From contig CAYFUW010000004.1 in the NCBI GenBank assembly GCA_964346495.1, positions 1 to 49,173 on the forward strand: 49,173 nt of DNA. Direction: 5' to 3'. The DNA is from JBGZFC01 sp964346495. GTDB lineage: Bacteria; Bacteroidota; Bacteroidia; Bacteroidales; Dysgonomonadaceae. The notes beneath the pieces were generated by a model that saw nothing but the letters and a program-made list of their open reading frames with translations, was not told the DNA's origin and ran no database searches. Below are positions 33,606-41,268 of the stretch, piece after piece. Each line of letters opens with the position of its first letter. The first letter of the stretch is position 1. The translations under genes and the position numbers were made by a program.

Positions 33606-34832
33606 TTAAGGGTTAATATTCATTGAATCAGTAAATTTATCTAATTTGGAAGATAAAGCCAACATGTCTGCTTCTAACTTTTTGTTCGTTATTCTTGCAT
33701 AAATTTGAGTTGTCTGTATTCTTTGATGCCCCAGCATTTTAGAAACGGTTTCAATGGGTACACCTTTACTTATGCTCATTGTGGCAAATGTGTGACGAGC
33801 GCAATGGTATGTTAAGTTTTTATTTATTTTACACACATCGGCAATTTCTTTTAAATAAGAATTCATTTTTTGATTTGAAAGTATGGGTAATAGCTTTCCG
33901 TCTTTTCTAACAGAAGCATATTTTTCTATGATCATTTTAGGAATATCAAGCAAGATAATGTTAGTGGCGATTTTGGTTTTTTGTCTTTTAGTCATAATCC
34001 ATTGTTTACCATCTAATTCAACTATGTGGTCTTCTGTGAGATTTGCTACATCTATATATGCAAGTCCGGTAAAGCAAGAGAAAATGAAAATATCGCGAAC
34101 TAAGTCTAATCGTGGTATTTTCAGCTCTTTTTGGATAATTGCATTAATTTCTTCATCGGTTAAAAAATCTCGCTCTACAGATTCTTTACGAAGACGAATT
34201 TCTCTGAATGGGTCTTGCATCATAACTCCAATTCTGTGACCTAATAAAGTAACTGTTTTTAAAAATCCTAATATCTTATTAGCGGTGTTGAGTTTACATT
34301 TTGCTACTGTTAGTAGGTAAATTTGAAAGTCATATATGACTATAGTTGTCACTTCTGACACTTTTAGATCTGTTCGACTATACTTTGATTTGAGAAAATT
34401 CTTAAAATGCCGTTTGCAGTTTTCATATTTTTGCAGTGTCGCTGCTGTTTTTGTTATACCAACTTGACTTCGTATGTCATTGTTGTGCTTTTCAAATAGT
34501 GTCAGGATTGTTTCAGTTTGTTCTTTCTTGCCTAAATAATAAGATTTTATCAATTCAAGACTAAGATCATCGGAAAATTCAAGGCGACGAAAAATATTTT
34601 GCAATCCAGCTTGAATGTTATCCAACTGTTGATTGGTTTGTAATATTTCCGTTGCACGTCCTTTCACTCTGTTTTTAATGCCATCCCATAGTTTAGGCTC
34701 AACAGCAATACCAGTAGAACCAAGAGGAAGTCGTTCATTATTCAAGTAAATACGGATCATTACAGGCGACAGCCCTTCTTTGTTTGTGTAGTTGCTTCTT
34801 AAATAGAAGACTGTTCGGAAGATTTTTTTCAT
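33606..34832 (-). CDS. Tyrosine-type site-specific integrase
   Basis: This 408-residue integrase has an N-terminal arm-binding-like domain (KKIFRTVFYLRSNYTNKEGLSP), a SAM-like core-binding domain (about 100-205) and a C-terminal catalytic domain. Catalytic features seen: Lys in the RQKTK turn, HCARH (H-x-x-R, near 340), LGH (near 362) and the nucleophile Tyr in TTQIYARI (near 375). The first catalytic Arg is absent: the motif reads TGLAYIDV where most family members have TGLR. IntDOT and relatives also lack this Arg. The gene points away from the tRNA-Ser end and probably integrates the element there. Confidence 0.9.
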   Translation of the reverse strand: MKKIFRTVFYLRSNYTNKEGLSPVMIRIYLNNERLPLGSTGIAVEPKLWDGIKNRVKGRATEILQTNQQLDNIQAGLQNIFRRLEFSDDLSLELIKSYYLGKKEQTETILTLFEKHNNDIRSQVGITKTAATLQKYENCKRHFKNFLKSKYSRTDLKVSEVTTIVIYDFQIYLLTVAKCKLNTANKILGFLKTVTLLGHRIGVMMQDPFREIRLRKESVERDFLTDEEINAIIQKELKIPRLDLVRDIFIFSCFTGLAYIDVANLTEDHIVELDGKQWIMTKRQKTKIATNIILLDIPKMIIEKYASVRKDGKLLPILSNQKMNSYLKEIADVCKINKNLTYHCARHTFATMSISKGVPIETVSKMLGHQRIQTTQIYARITNKKLEADMLALSSKLDKFTDSMNINP

Positions 34833-34837
34833 TTTAC

Positions 34838-35055
34838 TGTTTTTTTACTGCTTCGGAAGTTTTAGGTAAAAAGAAATAATTTTTTGTAGCCATAAGGCTA
34901 TTAAAATATCATTGTTTTTTTACTCTTTTTTCTTAAAACTTTCCACTGCAAAGTTCGACATAATTATTTGAAAAACAGTAATTTGATAGTTATCTGTACG
35001 ACCTCTGAAAGTGCTCATGGCTACATTTTTATTCTTGTTATTTCTACTGTAGCCA
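34838..35055. repeat. Candidate integrase arm-binding repeats at the right end
   Basis: Between the integrase start and the tRNA gene, TGTTTTTTTACT occurs twice (34838-34849 and 34913-34924). TGTAGCCA occurs at 34885-34892 and 35048-35055, and inverted as TGGCTACA at 35018-35025. Tyrosine integrases of this type bind short arm sites near att, so these repeats are good candidates. No gene lies in 34833-35224. Confidence 0.5.
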
Positions 35056-35134
35056 AAATGTACCCGACTGTGAGTATTTTAAGATTATTTGAATGCTCTA
35101 ATAACACTCTAAATAATTAGTGTTGTAAAAAGAA

Positions 35135-35166
35135 AAGTGTCGTAACTCATTAGAATTACGACACTT
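35135..35166 (-). terminator. Terminator downstream of tRNA-Ser
   Basis: A perfect 11-bp stem (AAGTGTCGTAA at 35135-35145, complement at 35156-35166) has a 10-nt loop. Reading leftward from the tRNA it is followed by TTTCTTTTT. It lies 58 bp past the tRNA 3' end and should end the tRNA transcript. Confidence 0.75.
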
Positions 35167-35224
35167 AACTATTTGCTTTTGTCTTTTTATTTACTCTTTT
35201 CAGAGTACTTCAAAATGATCTTTG

Positions 35225-35311
35225 CGGAAGCGGCGAGATTCGAACTCGCGGAACAGTTACCCGTTCGGCAGTTTAGCAAACTGCTGGTTTCAGCCACTCA
35301 CCCACACTTCC
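35225..35311 (-). tRNA. tRNA-Ser(GCT)
   Basis: The reverse complement folds as a class II tRNA of 87 nt. The acceptor stem is GGAAGTG/CGCTTCC with one G-T pair; the discriminator is G. The anticodon loop is TTGCTAA, giving anticodon GCT. A long variable arm (GAACGGGTAACTGTTC) and a T arm with GTTCGAATC complete the fold. CCA is not encoded. The 3' end faces the integrase, as expected for an attachment site. If the element integrated here it must have rebuilt the 3' end, because the tRNA is intact. Confidence 0.95.
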
Positions 35312-35339
35312 TTTTATGACTTTATGAATAAATCGACTG

Positions 35340-35371
35340 CAAAATTACAAAATTGTTTTCATCTTGTCAAA
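35340..35371 (-). promoter_or_regulatory. Promoter of tRNA-Ser
   Basis: On the minus strand TTTG (35368-35371) is followed after 20 nt by TAATTTTG (35340-35347). These are the Bacteroidetes -33 TTTG and -7 TAnnTTTG boxes with standard spacing. The tRNA starts 28 nt downstream of the -7 box. Confidence 0.7.
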
Positions 35372-35401
35372 CAAAATCACTGTTTTTATTCGAAAATTAC
35401 C

Positions 35402-35409
35402 TACATTTG
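35402..35409 (+). promoter_or_regulatory. -7 promoter box for mltG
   Basis: TACATTTG fits the Bacteroidetes TAnnTTTG box and ends 30 nt before the mltG ATG. A matching -33 TTTG is not clear. It diverges from the tRNA-Ser promoter. Confidence 0.55.
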
Positions 35410-35439
35410 TGTTGTAGTTATACTAATTGACGCTTATTT

Positions 35440-36483
35440 ATGAAAAAGAAGTCATCACGAAAAAAGATAATTCTCCCGATAATAATATTGACAACGCTCA
35501 TTCTCTGTGTTGTAGCTTTCTTTGTTTTGAAAAATCTGGTTTTTAAGCCGTTTCAGATTGAAGAGACACAATATTTATATATTGAAGAGGATGATACCGT
35601 CGAAAAGATTATTTTAAAACTAAATGATAATGGTTTGCCATCCGAAAAAATATTTCGAATGTTGGCTCAAAGGATGAACTATAACGATAATCAGATTAAA
35701 ACAGGGAAATACGAAATAAAGCCAAATACAACCATGATACATCTGATTCGTATTTTGCGGACAGGACAGCAGACACCTTTAAATATCACTTTCAATAATA
35801 TTCGTACCAAAGAAAATCTGGTAGGACGTCTGTCCAATCAACTGATGATTGACAGTATTTCGTTGTTGAACGCGCTCAATAATAAAGAAACAATAGAAAA
35901 GCTCGGTTTCGACAGTACTACTATCGTGGCAATGTTTATTCCAAACACTTACGAAGTTTACTGGGATATCAGCGTAGATGGTCTTATGCAACGAATGAAG
36001 AAAGAGTATGACAGATTTTGGAATGAAACACGACTTGCACAGGCTAAAGCGTTAGAACTAACTCCAATAGAAGTCTCTACATTGGCATCAATTGTAGAAG
36101 AAGAGGCTACTTATGCAGATGAGTATCCGATTGTTGCAGGACTTTATCTGAACAGATTGAAAAAGGGAATGCGACTGGAAGCTGACCCAACGGTAAAATT
36201 CGCTGTTGGCGATTTTACTTTGCGTAGAATTTTGTATCGTCATCTAGAGGCAGAGTCGCCATATAACACCTATAAAGTTGAAGGATTGCCACCCGGTCCA
36301 ATCCGCATGCCTTCTATTAAAGCTATTGATGCAACTCTGCAACCGCAGTCGCACAACTATCTGTTTATGTGCGCTAAAGATGACTTATCGGGAAGGCACA
36401 ATTTCGCTAAAACACATGCCGAACATTCACGAAACGCGGCACGCTACCAAAGGGCATTAAATAAAATGGGAATTTATCGCTAA
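35440..36483 (+). CDS. mltG: Endolytic murein transglycosylase MltG (YceG-like)
   Basis: This 347-residue membrane-anchored lytic transglycosylase cleaves nascent peptidoglycan strands inside the chain. Seen: an N-terminal signal anchor (about 8-30), a LysM-like segment (about 45-95: EEDDTVEKIILKLNDNGL, then YEIKPNTTMIHLIRIL), and the YceG catalytic domain with IPNTYEVYW and ASIVEEEATYADEYPIVAGLYLNRLKKGMRLEADPTVKF, where the catalytic Glu lies in the VEEEA block near 220. The C-terminus has GPIRMPSIKAIDATLQP. It is the first chromosomal protein gene right of the mobile element. Confidence 0.93.
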   Translation: MKKKSSRKKIILPIIILTTLILCVVAFFVLKNLVFKPFQIEETQYLYIEEDDTVEKIILKLNDNGLPSEKIFRMLAQRMNYNDNQIKTGKYEIKPNTTMIHLIRILRTGQQTPLNITFNNIRTKENLVGRLSNQLMIDSISLLNALNNKETIEKLGFDSTTIVAMFIPNTYEVYWDISVDGLMQRMKKEYDRFWNETRLAQAKALELTPIEVSTLASIVEEEATYADEYPIVAGLYLNRLKKGMRLEADPTVKFAVGDFTLRRILYRHLEAESPYNTYKVEGLPPGPIRMPSIKAIDATLQPQSHNYLFMCAKDDLSGRHNFAKTHAEHSRNAARYQRALNKMGIYR

Positions 36484-36491
36484 AGACAACA

Positions 36492-37436
36492 TTAGCGTTT
36501 TCTATAATTATCAAGAACTGTTTTTACACTCTCTTTATCTTTTGCTATCTGTGCTGCGAGCAGTTTTATATTGGCAAATTTCTCATCGGCACGAATAAAA
36601 TCGATAAATTCTACAGTCAATGATTTGTTGTACAGATCTTCTTCAAAGTCAAAAATATTTACCTCTAAACTTATATTTGAACCATTTTGTAGGGTGGGGC
36701 GGGTGCCTATGTACAACATGCCTTCGTGTGTTTTGTTATCGATATGAACCAACACGGCATATACGCCAAATAGTGGTACTACCTTGAATTTTTCCCAAAC
36801 TTGAACATTGGCAGTTGGAAATCCTATTGTGCGACCAACTTTATAGCCTTGTACAATTTTTCCCGATATCTGATAATTGTAAGTCAACAGTCTGTTTGCC
36901 TTTTGAATGTTTCCGGCAAGCAGCAATCGTCTGACTCTCGATGAGCTGACATCTTCGTCATCTATCCGCATTTCAGTAGCTTGTTCAATTTCGATATCTA
37001 CTTCTTTTCCATATCGGCGATAATCTTCGAAACTCTCTTCACGATTATGTCCGAAACGATGGTCATAACCAATAATAAATGAGTTAACACCAATTTTATC
37101 TTTCAATATGGTCGATATAAATTGTTGTGCGGTAAGTCTCGATAACTCTCTTGTGAAAGGTAAGCTAAAGCAGTAATCGATTCCGGTTTTGCCAAGCAAC
37201 TCCAATTTTTCTTCAAAACCGCATAGCAGTTTGGGCTGATAATCGGATTGCAACACTTTTCGCGGATGAATTGGGAAAGTAATAACTGCAGTAGGATATC
37301 CCATAGTAGCCGCCTTTTCTTTGACTTGATTTATAAGATGTTGGTGTCCAATATGCACACCGTCAAAGAAACCGAGCGTGGCTACCAATGGTGGTTTTTC
37401 TACTGCCGTTTTATTTGATAAATCGATAACTTGCAA
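36492..37436 (-). CDS. ribF: Bifunctional riboflavin kinase / FAD synthetase RibF
   Basis: This 314-residue enzyme makes FMN from riboflavin and FAD from FMN. The N-terminal nucleotidyltransferase domain shows GFFDGVHIGHQHLI (HxGH, about 22-35) and the DEDVSSSRVRRLL block. The C-terminal flavokinase domain shows VGRTIGFPTANV and LYIGTRPT. It converges on mltG with an 8-bp gap. The 63-bp leader contains no FMN riboswitch that I can recognise. Confidence 0.94.
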   Translation of the reverse strand: MQVIDLSNKTAVEKPPLVATLGFFDGVHIGHQHLINQVKEKAATMGYPTAVITFPIHPRKVLQSDYQPKLLCGFEEKLELLGKTGIDYCFSLPFTRELSRLTAQQFISTILKDKIGVNSFIIGYDHRFGHNREESFEDYRRYGKEVDIEIEQATEMRIDDEDVSSSRVRRLLLAGNIQKANRLLTYNYQISGKIVQGYKVGRTIGFPTANVQVWEKFKVVPLFGVYAVLVHIDNKTHEGMLYIGTRPTLQNGSNISLEVNIFDFEEDLYNKSLTVEFIDFIRADEKFANIKLLAAQIAKDKESVKTVLDNYRKR

Positions 37437-37499
37437 AGTAACTTGTCCTTTTAAATACTAATGCTATACAATAGTTTCTATAATTTGATTTTCAAATTT

Positions 37500-38708
37500 T
37501 TATTTTTCGGTCAATGATTTCACATCATGTTTTCTGAATATTTTTTCAATATTGTCTATAGCGTAGTCAATTTGTTCTTGCGTGTGAGTTGCCATAAGTG
37601 AAAACCTGATAAGTGTGTCGTTTGGCGAAACAGCCGGTGGCACAACAGGATTCACAAATATTCCCGTCTCGAAGAGCTCTTTTGTAATCATAAAGGTTTT
37701 CCCGTCGTCACGTATATAAAGCGGAATAATGGGTGTGGAAGTTGGTCCAACCTCAAATCCTCTCTCTTTAAACTGATCGATAGTATAATAGGTTAATTCC
37801 CAAAGTCTTCTAATTCTTTCGGGTTCCGATTGAATAATCTCTAAAGCCGCCAATGCCGCAGCTGTAGCCGATGGCGTAATACTTGCGCTGAAAATATATG
37901 GACGTGCATTGTGTCTGAGATAGTTAATGGTGTGATAATCTCCCGCGATAAATCCGCCCAACGATGCAAGCGATTTACTGAATGTACCCATTATCAAATC
38001 CACCTCGTTAAGCATTCCGTAGTGGTCGCAAACACCTTTGCCATTGTATTTTCTACCCAAAACACCTATTCCGTGTGCCTCGTCAACCATGATGTTTGCA
38101 TGGTATTTACGAGCAAGTCTTACCAATTCTGGAAGGTTAGTCAAATCACCTTCCATGCTGAAAACTCCATCTACAACAATAAGTTTAACTTTTTGAGACG
38201 CACATCTTTTAAGCTGTTTCTCAAGTGACTCCATATCATTGTGTCGGAATTTGTATTTTGTTGAAAAAGAGACACGTGTGCCTTCAATTATGGATGCGTG
38301 ATTTCTTTCGTCCCATAATATATAGTCTTCTCGTCCGGTAAGAGAGCCTAAAACTCCTTCGTTAACTGAAAATCCGGTAGAGAATACAATCGCATCATCT
38401 TTACGTAAAAAGTTTGCAATTCTTTTCTCCAACTCGATATGTATATCGAGCGTACCGTTCAGAAAGCGAGAGCCTGCCATTCCCGAACCATATTTTTCTG
38501 TAGCTTTTACTGCAGCTTCAATCACCTTTGGATGATTGGTAAGACCAAGATAAGAGTTAGAACCAAACATCAATACTTTTTTGCCGTTTATAACAACTTC
38601 TGTGTCTTGGTCACTTTCTATTACTCTGAAATACGGATATATGCCCATCGCTTTATATTTTTGCGGGGCATCGTATTTCATCATTTTATCTTTTAAGAGA
38701 TTTACCAT
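37500..38708 (-). CDS. spt: Serine palmitoyltransferase-like PLP enzyme
   Basis: This 402-residue alpha-oxoamine synthase has GSNSYLGLTNHP, GSGMAGSRFLNGT, VDEAHGIGVLG and the PLP-binding lysine in GTFSKSLASLGG near residue 240. From remembered sequence it most resembles the serine palmitoyltransferase of Bacteroides and Porphyromonas (for example BT_0870), which starts sphingolipid synthesis from serine and palmitoyl-CoA. The related enzymes 2-amino-3-ketobutyrate CoA ligase and BioF cannot be ruled out. The lack of threonine dehydrogenase or biotin genes nearby favours SPT. Confidence 0.75.
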   Translation of the reverse strand: MVNLLKDKMMKYDAPQKYKAMGIYPYFRVIESDQDTEVVINGKKVLMFGSNSYLGLTNHPKVIEAAVKATEKYGSGMAGSRFLNGTLDIHIELEKRIANFLRKDDAIVFSTGFSVNEGVLGSLTGREDYILWDERNHASIIEGTRVSFSTKYKFRHNDMESLEKQLKRCASQKVKLIVVDGVFSMEGDLTNLPELVRLARKYHANIMVDEAHGIGVLGRKYNGKGVCDHYGMLNEVDLIMGTFSKSLASLGGFIAGDYHTINYLRHNARPYIFSASITPSATAAALAALEIIQSEPERIRRLWELTYYTIDQFKERGFEVGPTSTPIIPLYIRDDGKTFMITKELFETGIFVNPVVPPAVSPNDTLIRFSLMATHTQEQIDYAIDNIEKIFRKHDVKSLTEK

Positions 38709-38751
38709 TGCTTTTATTTTATTATCGGTGATAATGCATTCTTTGAAAGTA

Positions 38752-38759
38752 CAAAGATA
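38752..38759 (-). promoter_or_regulatory. -7 promoter box for the SPT-like gene
   Basis: TATCTTTG on the minus strand fits TAnnTTTG and lies 43 nt upstream of the ATG. No clear -33 TTTG. The rest of 38709-38902 holds no gene; it is the divergent spacer between the SPT-like and ferritin genes. Confidence 0.5.
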
Positions 38760-38902
38760 CTAATATTTTGTTTTAGTTGTATTCGATAAGAAAATTATGA
38801 TTAGTTTTAAAATTATCTTGTACAATATATAAACAATTTTTCTGGCAATTTGTTATTTCAATTAGGATAAAACTAAATAATAACATTTAAAAATTAAAAA
38901 TC

Positions 38903-39427
38903 ATGGTAAGCGAAAAATTAGAAAAAGCTATCAATAAACAAATCAATGCCGAATTGTGGTCGGCATATCTCTATCTTTCTATGTCGATGGATTTTGCAAA
39001 CAAAGGTTTGCCTGGTGTATCTAACTGGTTCAAAATTCAGTTTCAGGAAGAGCAGGATCATGCCCACAAACTTATGAGTTTCCTTATTGCAAAAGGCAAC
39101 AGAGTTGAACTTGAACCGATTGAAGAAGTACAAACTTCCTGGAAATCTGTTTTAGATGCCTTTGAAGAGACTTTAAAACACGAGAGAGTAGTTACAGCAC
39201 TAATCAACGATTTGACAGCATTAGCTCAAAGCGAAAACGATTATGCAACCGATAATATGTTGCGTTGGTTCGTAAATGAGCAGGTTGAAGAAGAAGAGAA
39301 TGCACAAGGAATGATTGATGCTTTGAGATTGATTGGCGATAACGGTTTTGGTCTTTATACTTTCGATAAAGAGTTGGCTCAAAGACAATATACAGCGATG
39401 GATACATCGGCAACAGGTGGGGAATAA
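38903..39427 (+). CDS. ftnA: Ferritin (non-haem iron storage)
   Basis: This 174-residue ferritin starts MVSEKLEKAINKQINAELWSAYLYLSMSMDF, with the first ferroxidase Glu in NAELWS (residue 17). QEEQDHAHKL supplies the Glu and His of the di-iron site near 50-53. The C-terminal helices contain ALAQSENDYATDNMLRWFVNEQVEEEENA. Length and motifs are those of bacterial FtnA, a 24-mer that oxidises and stores iron in the cytoplasm. Upstream is an AT-rich leader. An inverted repeat at 39450-39480 follows it. Confidence 0.93.
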   Translation: MVSEKLEKAINKQINAELWSAYLYLSMSMDFANKGLPGVSNWFKIQFQEEQDHAHKLMSFLIAKGNRVELEPIEEVQTSWKSVLDAFEETLKHERVVTALINDLTALAQSENDYATDNMLRWFVNEQVEEEENAQGMIDALRLIGDNGFGLYTFDKELAQRQYTAMDTSATGGE

Positions 39428-39449
39428 ATCAATTTCGATTTTTTGGTTT

Positions 39450-39480
39450 TGCACATTGCGGTTAGAACCGCATTGTGCAT
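39450..39480. repeat. Inverted repeat after ferritin gene
   Basis: TGCACATTGCGGTT pairs with AACCGCATTGTGCA with one mismatch and a 3-nt loop. A related but less perfect sequence occurs near 41671-41700 (GGCGGATTATAACCGC). No T-run follows, so this looks like a dispersed repeat more than a terminator. Confidence 0.55.
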
Positions 39481-39527
39481 AAAACAAATTTACGGATATA
39501 TACAAAATCTTTCGTTATTATAAAATT

Positions 39528-39555
39528 GTAGAGACGGAGCATGCTCCGTCTCTAC
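39528..39555. repeat. Perfect 28-bp palindrome (GTAGAGACG family)
   Basis: The sequence from GTAGAGACGGAGCA to its own complement is a perfect palindrome with no loop. A second member with the central 20 bases AGACGAGG-CATG-CCTCGTCT is at 41953-41972. The outer CTAC is kept on the right side of both. This is a dispersed repeat family. Confidence 0.7.
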
Positions 39556-39615
39556 TGGTATTCGGATATTGCTATGAAATTAGCAATGTCCGTTTTTTTT
39601 ATTGTTTAATAAAAA

Positions 39616-39649
39616 AAGAAACTGCCTCAAAATTTTGAAGCAGCTTCTT
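39616..39649 (-). terminator. Terminator of the ArsR-thioredoxin-DUF302 operon
   Basis: An inverted repeat of 17 bases per arm with two mismatches is centred on CAAAATTTTG. On the minus strand it is followed by a T-rich run (TTTTTTTATT). It begins 28 bp past the DUF302 stop. Confidence 0.7.
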
Positions 39650-39677
39650 CACTTTCACTTACTTATGAAAACAAAAA

Positions 39678-40073
39678 CTATTCTAACACTTTTTCGATAA
39701 ACTGTTCAACGTCTTTAAAAGCATTTGACATAACTTCTTGCACCACGCCACCTATTTGTGCAGCCATTACAGCTGAGCTCATTCGGGAAACGTAGGTTTT
39801 GCCGTCGTCTTTCATATAAACCGAAATTCTGCACGGCATCATGTTTGAATAGATACGAAGAGAGTCGTCAGATAAGAGTTGGTAAGCATAATTCGGCTTG
39901 CATACCTCAAATACTTTAACCGAAGAAACTTCATATCCGTTTTTTTTCATTGTTGCTTGCAAATCGTGTGTATGGGCTATAATCCAGCCATTTTCAACTA
40001 TGACTTCGGCAAGCTTTTCAACCGTTTCATCGAAAGCATATTTACTTTTACTCTCAAAAAACATCTGACTCAT
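39678..40073 (-). CDS. DUF302 family protein
   Basis: I use the ATG at 40073 (MSQMFFESKSKYAFDETVEKL); the longer frame needs a TTG. Residues show the DUF302 pattern: DETVEKLAEVIVENGWIIAHTHDLQ, VKVFEVCKPNYAYQLL, MPCRISVYMKDDGKTYVSRM. DUF302 proteins are small alpha/beta-domain proteins often found beside thioredoxins and sulfur or metal stress genes; the molecular role is unknown. One conserved Cys lies in EVCKP and one in MMPCR. It ends a four-gene operon with a thioredoxin 9 bp upstream. Confidence 0.85.
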   Translation of the reverse strand: MSQMFFESKSKYAFDETVEKLAEVIVENGWIIAHTHDLQATMKKNGYEVSSVKVFEVCKPNYAYQLLSDDSLRIYSNMMPCRISVYMKDDGKTYVSRMSSAVMAAQIGGVVQEVMSNAFKDVEQFIEKVLE

Positions 40074-40082
40074 AGTCAATCA

Positions 40083-40574
40083 CTATTTCTTAAGTAAAAC
40101 TTCGTCAATTGCTTGTTTTAAAGCATCTTTTGGTAATGCTCCCTGTGCCATTTGCGGTGCTTCGTCCATAGGAACGAACAACAAAGTAGGAATACTACGG
40201 ATGCCAAATTCTGCAGCTAATTGTTGCTCTACTTCAGTATTTACTTTGTAGATATATATTTGTCCATCATACTCTTTTGCTAACTCTTCCAAAACTGGTG
40301 CAATCATTTTACATGGTCCGCACCAATCTGCGTAAAAATCGATGATTGCAGGTTTGTCACCAAGATATTCCCATTTTTCGGGATTTTTTTCAAAATTTGC
40401 CACTTTCTCTAGGAAGTCGGCTCTCGTTAAATTAATTGTTGTTGCCATTTTTTTATTATTTTGTGAATTTATTTCCTTGTTTGAATCGGCATTTGCATCC
40501 GATGTTTTGTTATTGCCACATGCTGTAATCGAGAAAAGTATTGCAGCACTGATTAATAGCAGATTGTACTTCAT
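40083..40574 (-). CDS. Thioredoxin-family lipoprotein
   Basis: This 163-residue protein has a lipoprotein signal peptide with the lipobox Cys at residue 19 (FSITAC). A polar linker is followed by a thioredoxin fold with the active site WCGPC at 84-88 and the cis-Pro motif SIPT. It should sit in the periplasm, attached to a membrane, and reduce or exchange disulfides. It lies between DUF6132 and DUF302 in an ArsR-led operon. An internal Met at residue 43 (MATTINL) could give a cytoplasmic form, but the signal is well formed. Confidence 0.88.
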   Translation of the reverse strand: MKYNLLLISAAILFSITACGNNKTSDANADSNKEINSQNNKKMATTINLTRADFLEKVANFEKNPEKWEYLGDKPAIIDFYADWCGPCKMIAPVLEELAKEYDGQIYIYKVNTEVEQQLAAEFGIRSIPTLLFVPMDEAPQMAQGALPKDALKQAIDEVLLKK

Positions 40575-40594
40575 ATAATTTGTTTTTTTAAAGA

Positions 40595-40819
40595 TTATTT
40601 TTCTATTTCAGTTTTGTCCTTTTCGATATCTTTTTTCTTAAAAATATCTGCAACCAAAAAACCTATAATTGCACCATAAATCATCATTCTGTACGGATTC
40701 GATGTGATTGGACATGTTCCTGAGCTACAGCCGATAAAATAGTAATAAAGATATCCGCCTATAGTCCCTAAAATTACTCCCAGAATAACTATCCGATATT
40801 TTTTTAGTTTATCTTTCAT
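40595..40819 (-). CDS. DUF6132 family small membrane protein
   Basis: ATG at 40819 (MKDKLKKYRIVILG) gives 74 residues. Two hydrophobic helices (IVILGVILGTIGGYLYYYFIG and MMIYGAIIGFLVADIF) flank CSSGTCPITSNPY, a two-cysteine CxxxxC-type loop. The tail is charged (KKKDIEKDKTEIEK). This fits DUF6132, often encoded with sulfur-handling genes. The loop could be redox active with the neighbouring thioredoxin. Confidence 0.75.
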   Translation of the reverse strand: MKDKLKKYRIVILGVILGTIGGYLYYYFIGCSSGTCPITSNPYRMMIYGAIIGFLVADIFKKKDIEKDKTEIEK

Positions 40820-40824
40820 ATATA

Positions 40825-41130
40825 TTATTCTATACAGTTCATTACACATTTCAGTAGCGGTAACACCTGTCTGTTTTTTAGTGAATAAAAACAGTTTTTT
40901 CCGCTTTTCCTACAATTGAGAATGTCTTTTGCCCGCAAATCAGTGAGATGATGAGAGAGTAGTGATTGCTCGCATCCTATTTTTTCTCTCAATTCCGAAA
41001 CCGATTTTTCCGAGCCATCCGACAAGAATATTACCGCTGAAAGCTTTATTTCGTTCGATAACGATTTAAGCAGATAAACGGCATCTTCTAATCTCTCTTT
41101 GTCTATTTTTTTGTCTGTAGGAAAACTCAT
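40825..41130 (-). CDS. ArsR/SmtB-family transcriptional regulator
   Basis: This 101-residue winged-helix protein has LKSLSNEIKLSAVIFLSDGSEKSVSELREKIG followed by the recognition helix EQSLLSHHLTDLRAKDIL and the wing (KSGKNCFYSL). It carries five Cys (GCEQ, NCRK, KNCF, KCVMNC). That would suit a thiol-based or metal sensor. It is first in the operon with DUF6132, thioredoxin and DUF302, so it probably represses them. A candidate operator with ATGAA/TTCAT arms lies at 41160-41175 upstream. Confidence 0.85.
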   Translation of the reverse strand: MSFPTDKKIDKERLEDAVYLLKSLSNEIKLSAVIFLSDGSEKSVSELREKIGCEQSLLSHHLTDLRAKDILNCRKSGKNCFYSLKNRQVLPLLKCVMNCIE

Positions 41131-41268
41131 AATCTATAAAAATTACTTCGTATGCATATATGAACATACATTCATCTGTTTTTGTTCACGATAGAATATT
41201 TTTTTTATTAATAATTTTGTTTTTGATTGAAAAGGGTGGGGTATGTGGTTGATTATTTGTGTTATGAG

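Larger units (their letters stand above)
1..35224. mobile_element. Integrative conjugative element (Bacteroides-type conjugative transposon), left end outside window
   Basis: Seen: a tyrosine integrase next to a tRNA-Ser gene, a relaxase operon (mobA, mobB, mobC), a nearly complete type IV secretion operon (traA to traQ order), topoisomerase III and a giant methylase/helicase, all contiguous. Known: this gene set and order are those of the CTnDOT-like conjugative transposons of Bacteroidales. Inferred: the right boundary lies between the integrase start (34832) and the tRNA 3' end (35225). No second copy of the tRNA 3' end was found in the window, so the left end is upstream of position 1. 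No resistance gene and no rteABC two-component regulators are visible. Confidence 0.9.

Noticed and set aside
37437..37499. FMN riboswitch before ribF
   Set aside because: The leader is only 63 bp, AT-rich and lacks the conserved RFN stems.
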